Source: Nostoc sp. TH1S01
Lineage (GTDB): Bacteria > Cyanobacteriota > Cyanobacteriia > Cyanobacteriales > Nostocaceae
Direction: 5' to 3'
Length of the DNA: 64,000 nucleotides
Assembly (NCBI GenBank): GCA_018993265.1
Contig: JAGKSW010000010.1
Coordinates: 1-64,000 of the forward strand
Shown here: in pieces, positions 62,832 through 64,000 of the stretch
How the letters are laid out: each line of letters begins with the position of its first letter
Position numbering within the stretch: position 1 is the first letter of the stretch
Translations under genes and position numbers: made by a program
Notes under the pieces: generated by a model
Told to the model about the DNA's origin: nothing
Database searches by the model: none
Seen by the model: only the letters and a program-made list of their open reading frames with translations

Positions 62832-63994
62832 AATGCTTGTCTCTGGCAACTGCAAGTAGTATAGTTTTAAATCTACTCAATGCAGATCCTTCCCTAGCTT
62901 TTTCTTTTACTAAAATTACTGATAACCAAAGTTCCTTTAATTCTGTAGGTTTATTTTCCTCCATTAACAACGAAGGTGTTGTGGCTTTTTCAACTAACAT
63001 TGATAGCAATGGCTATGCAACTGGTATCTTCACTGGTAATGGTAGGGTAACTACTAAAATTGCTGATAATACTAGTTCTTTTAGCGTCTTCTCTCCAGTT
63101 GCCACAATTAATAACGCAGGCACTGTTGCCTTTTCAGCTAATTTAGATGATACAAGTAATGGAATTTTCTTGAGTAATGGAGGCGTAATCACACCTATCG
63201 CCAATAGTCCCTATTCTCGTGGCTTGGGAGATCCAGTAATTAACAATTTAGGCCAAGTAGTATTCTCTGCACGCTTAAATACAGGAGGTGTTGGTATCTT
63301 CACCAGTAACGGAGTTGAAACTTCTTTGATTGCTGACACTAATAATGGTTATACAGTTCTAGATACTTATGATATTAGCGATCGCAACGCTGTGGTTTTT
63401 TCAGCTGGTTTGAATACTGGTGGACGTGGCATATTTATTTATCAAGGTGAAACTACCACACCTGTAGTTGAAACTAATGGAGAGTTTGACTTTTTGTCCT
63501 CACCTACACTAAATAACGAAAACACAATTGCTTTTAGAGGTGTTTTAGATAATTACACAAGTGAGGGAATATTCACAGTTCAGAATGGAACCATCAACAC
63601 TATTGCGGATGATAGCGGCCCCTTTAGTTCCTTCTCTAATCCTGCTATCAATAACGAAGGCATAGTTGCTTTCCAAGGTAGTTTGGACACAGGCGGTTTT
63701 GGTATTTATATAGGGTCAGACCCAGTAGCTGATAAAGTTATTGCTGTAGGTGATATTTTATTTGGCTCTAGAGTAGTAGACCTTTCTTTTTCTAATCAAG
63801 GTCTCAATGATGTCAATCAACTTGCTTTTTATGCCGAACTAGCAAATGGGACTACTGGGATATTCCGTGCTAATCTCAACCAGTCTTCACCACCTGTGCC
63901 TACACCTACTTTATTACCAGGAATTTTGATGTTAGGCTTTTTTGGGAGGATGTTCCACTTCAAGGCTAAGCGGATGGCACAAGAACAGAACTAG
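62819..63994 (+). CDS. Secreted repeat protein with PEP-CTERM-like tail
   Basis: This is a 391-residue protein. A signal peptide (about 1-27, ending ADPSLAF) is followed by seven or so repeats of about 45-50 residues built on SSxNNxGxVAFxAxLDxxxxGIFxxNG, probably a beta-propeller-like fold. The last 30 residues hold PTPTLLPGILMLGFFGRMFHFKAKR. This is a variant PEP-CTERM signal (here PTPTLLPG, a helix, then basic residues) recognised by exosortase. It is therefore predicted to be exported and processed at the surface. Confidence 0.75.
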   Translation: MTMNKCLSLATASSIVLNLLNADPSLAFSFTKITDNQSSFNSVGLFSSINNEGVVAFSTNIDSNGYATGIFTGNGRVTTKIADNTSSFSVFSPVATINNAGTVAFSANLDDTSNGIFLSNGGVITPIANSPYSRGLGDPVINNLGQVVFSARLNTGGVGIFTSNGVETSLIADTNNGYTVLDTYDISDRNAVVFSAGLNTGGRGIFIYQGETTTPVVETNGEFDFLSSPTLNNENTIAFRGVLDNYTSEGIFTVQNGTINTIADDSGPFSSFSNPAINNEGIVAFQGSLDTGGFGIYIGSDPVADKVIAVGDILFGSRVVDLSFSNQGLNDVNQLAFYAELANGTTGIFRANLNQSSPPVPTPTLLPGILMLGFFGRMFHFKAKRMAQEQN

Positions 63995-64000
63995 GCAAAA

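Overview
The window looks like the chromosome of a filamentous heterocyst-type cyanobacterium of the Nostoc/Anabaena group. The octamer GCGATCGC (HIP1) recurs throughout. Many genes are specific to oxygenic phototrophs: ndhS, thf1/psb29, a Ycf65/PSRP-3 ribosomal protein, a CpcT/CpeT lyase, an RNase E with the cyanobacterial basic tail, and several DUF families restricted to cyanobacteria. The gaps carry repeats typical of Nostoc: heptamer-like tracts, CACGCAGAGGCGC tracts, and GGCAGGAGGCA tracts. All names come from reading motifs and recalled family resemblance; no database was searched.

Layout. (1) 1-2690 is a decayed mobile region. It holds a broken SF2 helicase gene (one frameshift, one in-frame TAG). 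Next come the first codons of what looks like a Tn7-type tnsA, joined directly to the C-terminal part of a TniQ/TnsD-like gene. A repeat-bearing candidate transposon end follows, about 20 bp from the 3' end of a tRNA-Ala(GGC). (2) 2.8-12.4 kb: hisF and ruvB (divergent), an Rpn-family nuclease, a secreted TPR protein, an MGT glycosyltransferase, a sulfotransferase, a CYP110-like P450 and a HAD hydrolase. (3) 12.5-22.5 kb: mainly photosynthesis and housekeeping genes (ycf65-like, thf1, CpeT-like lyase, STAS, hemF, SRPBCC, mrp, rodA, ndhS, HAS-barrel). (4) 22.6-32.3 kb: envelope and transport genes. These are a CPA2 antiporter with universal-stress domains, a UDP-xylose pathway pair (UXS then Ugd), an SLH-fasciclin-barrel protein, an MlaE-type permease and a DUF6006 protein. 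(5) 32.3-39 kb: a 42-bp tandem repeat, a CHAT gene scrap, tadA, plsC, a subtilase with P-domain, and the bolA-grx4 pair. (6) 39-50 kb: an nrrA-like regulator behind a well-formed NtcA promoter, an ABC ATPase, DUF4079, DUF1830 (also with a candidate NtcA promoter), a radical-SAM gene, a DICT/HD plus pentapeptide-repeat pair, a parDE toxin-antitoxin pair, a CPBP protease and clpS. (7) 50-64 kb: an aspartate/LL-DAP-type aminotransferase, STAS, a TIGR03960 radical SAM gene followed by rne-rnhB, DUF1997, a GT39-like enzyme, pheA and a repeat protein with a PEP-CTERM-like tail.

Genes that appear to work together are Ugd and UXS (UDP-glucose to UDP-glucuronate to UDP-xylose), BolA and CGFS glutaredoxin (Fe-S handling), RNase E and RNase HII (RNA turnover), ParD and ParE, and the DICT/HD protein with its translationally coupled pentapeptide protein. 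A roughly 105-135 bp MITE-like element occurs three times, and a 33-bp GATCCCCGACTT hairpin occurs twice. I found no rRNA, intact insertion sequence, CRISPR array or complete prophage. The most interesting item is the collapsed Tn7-like remnant at the tRNA-Ala gene.
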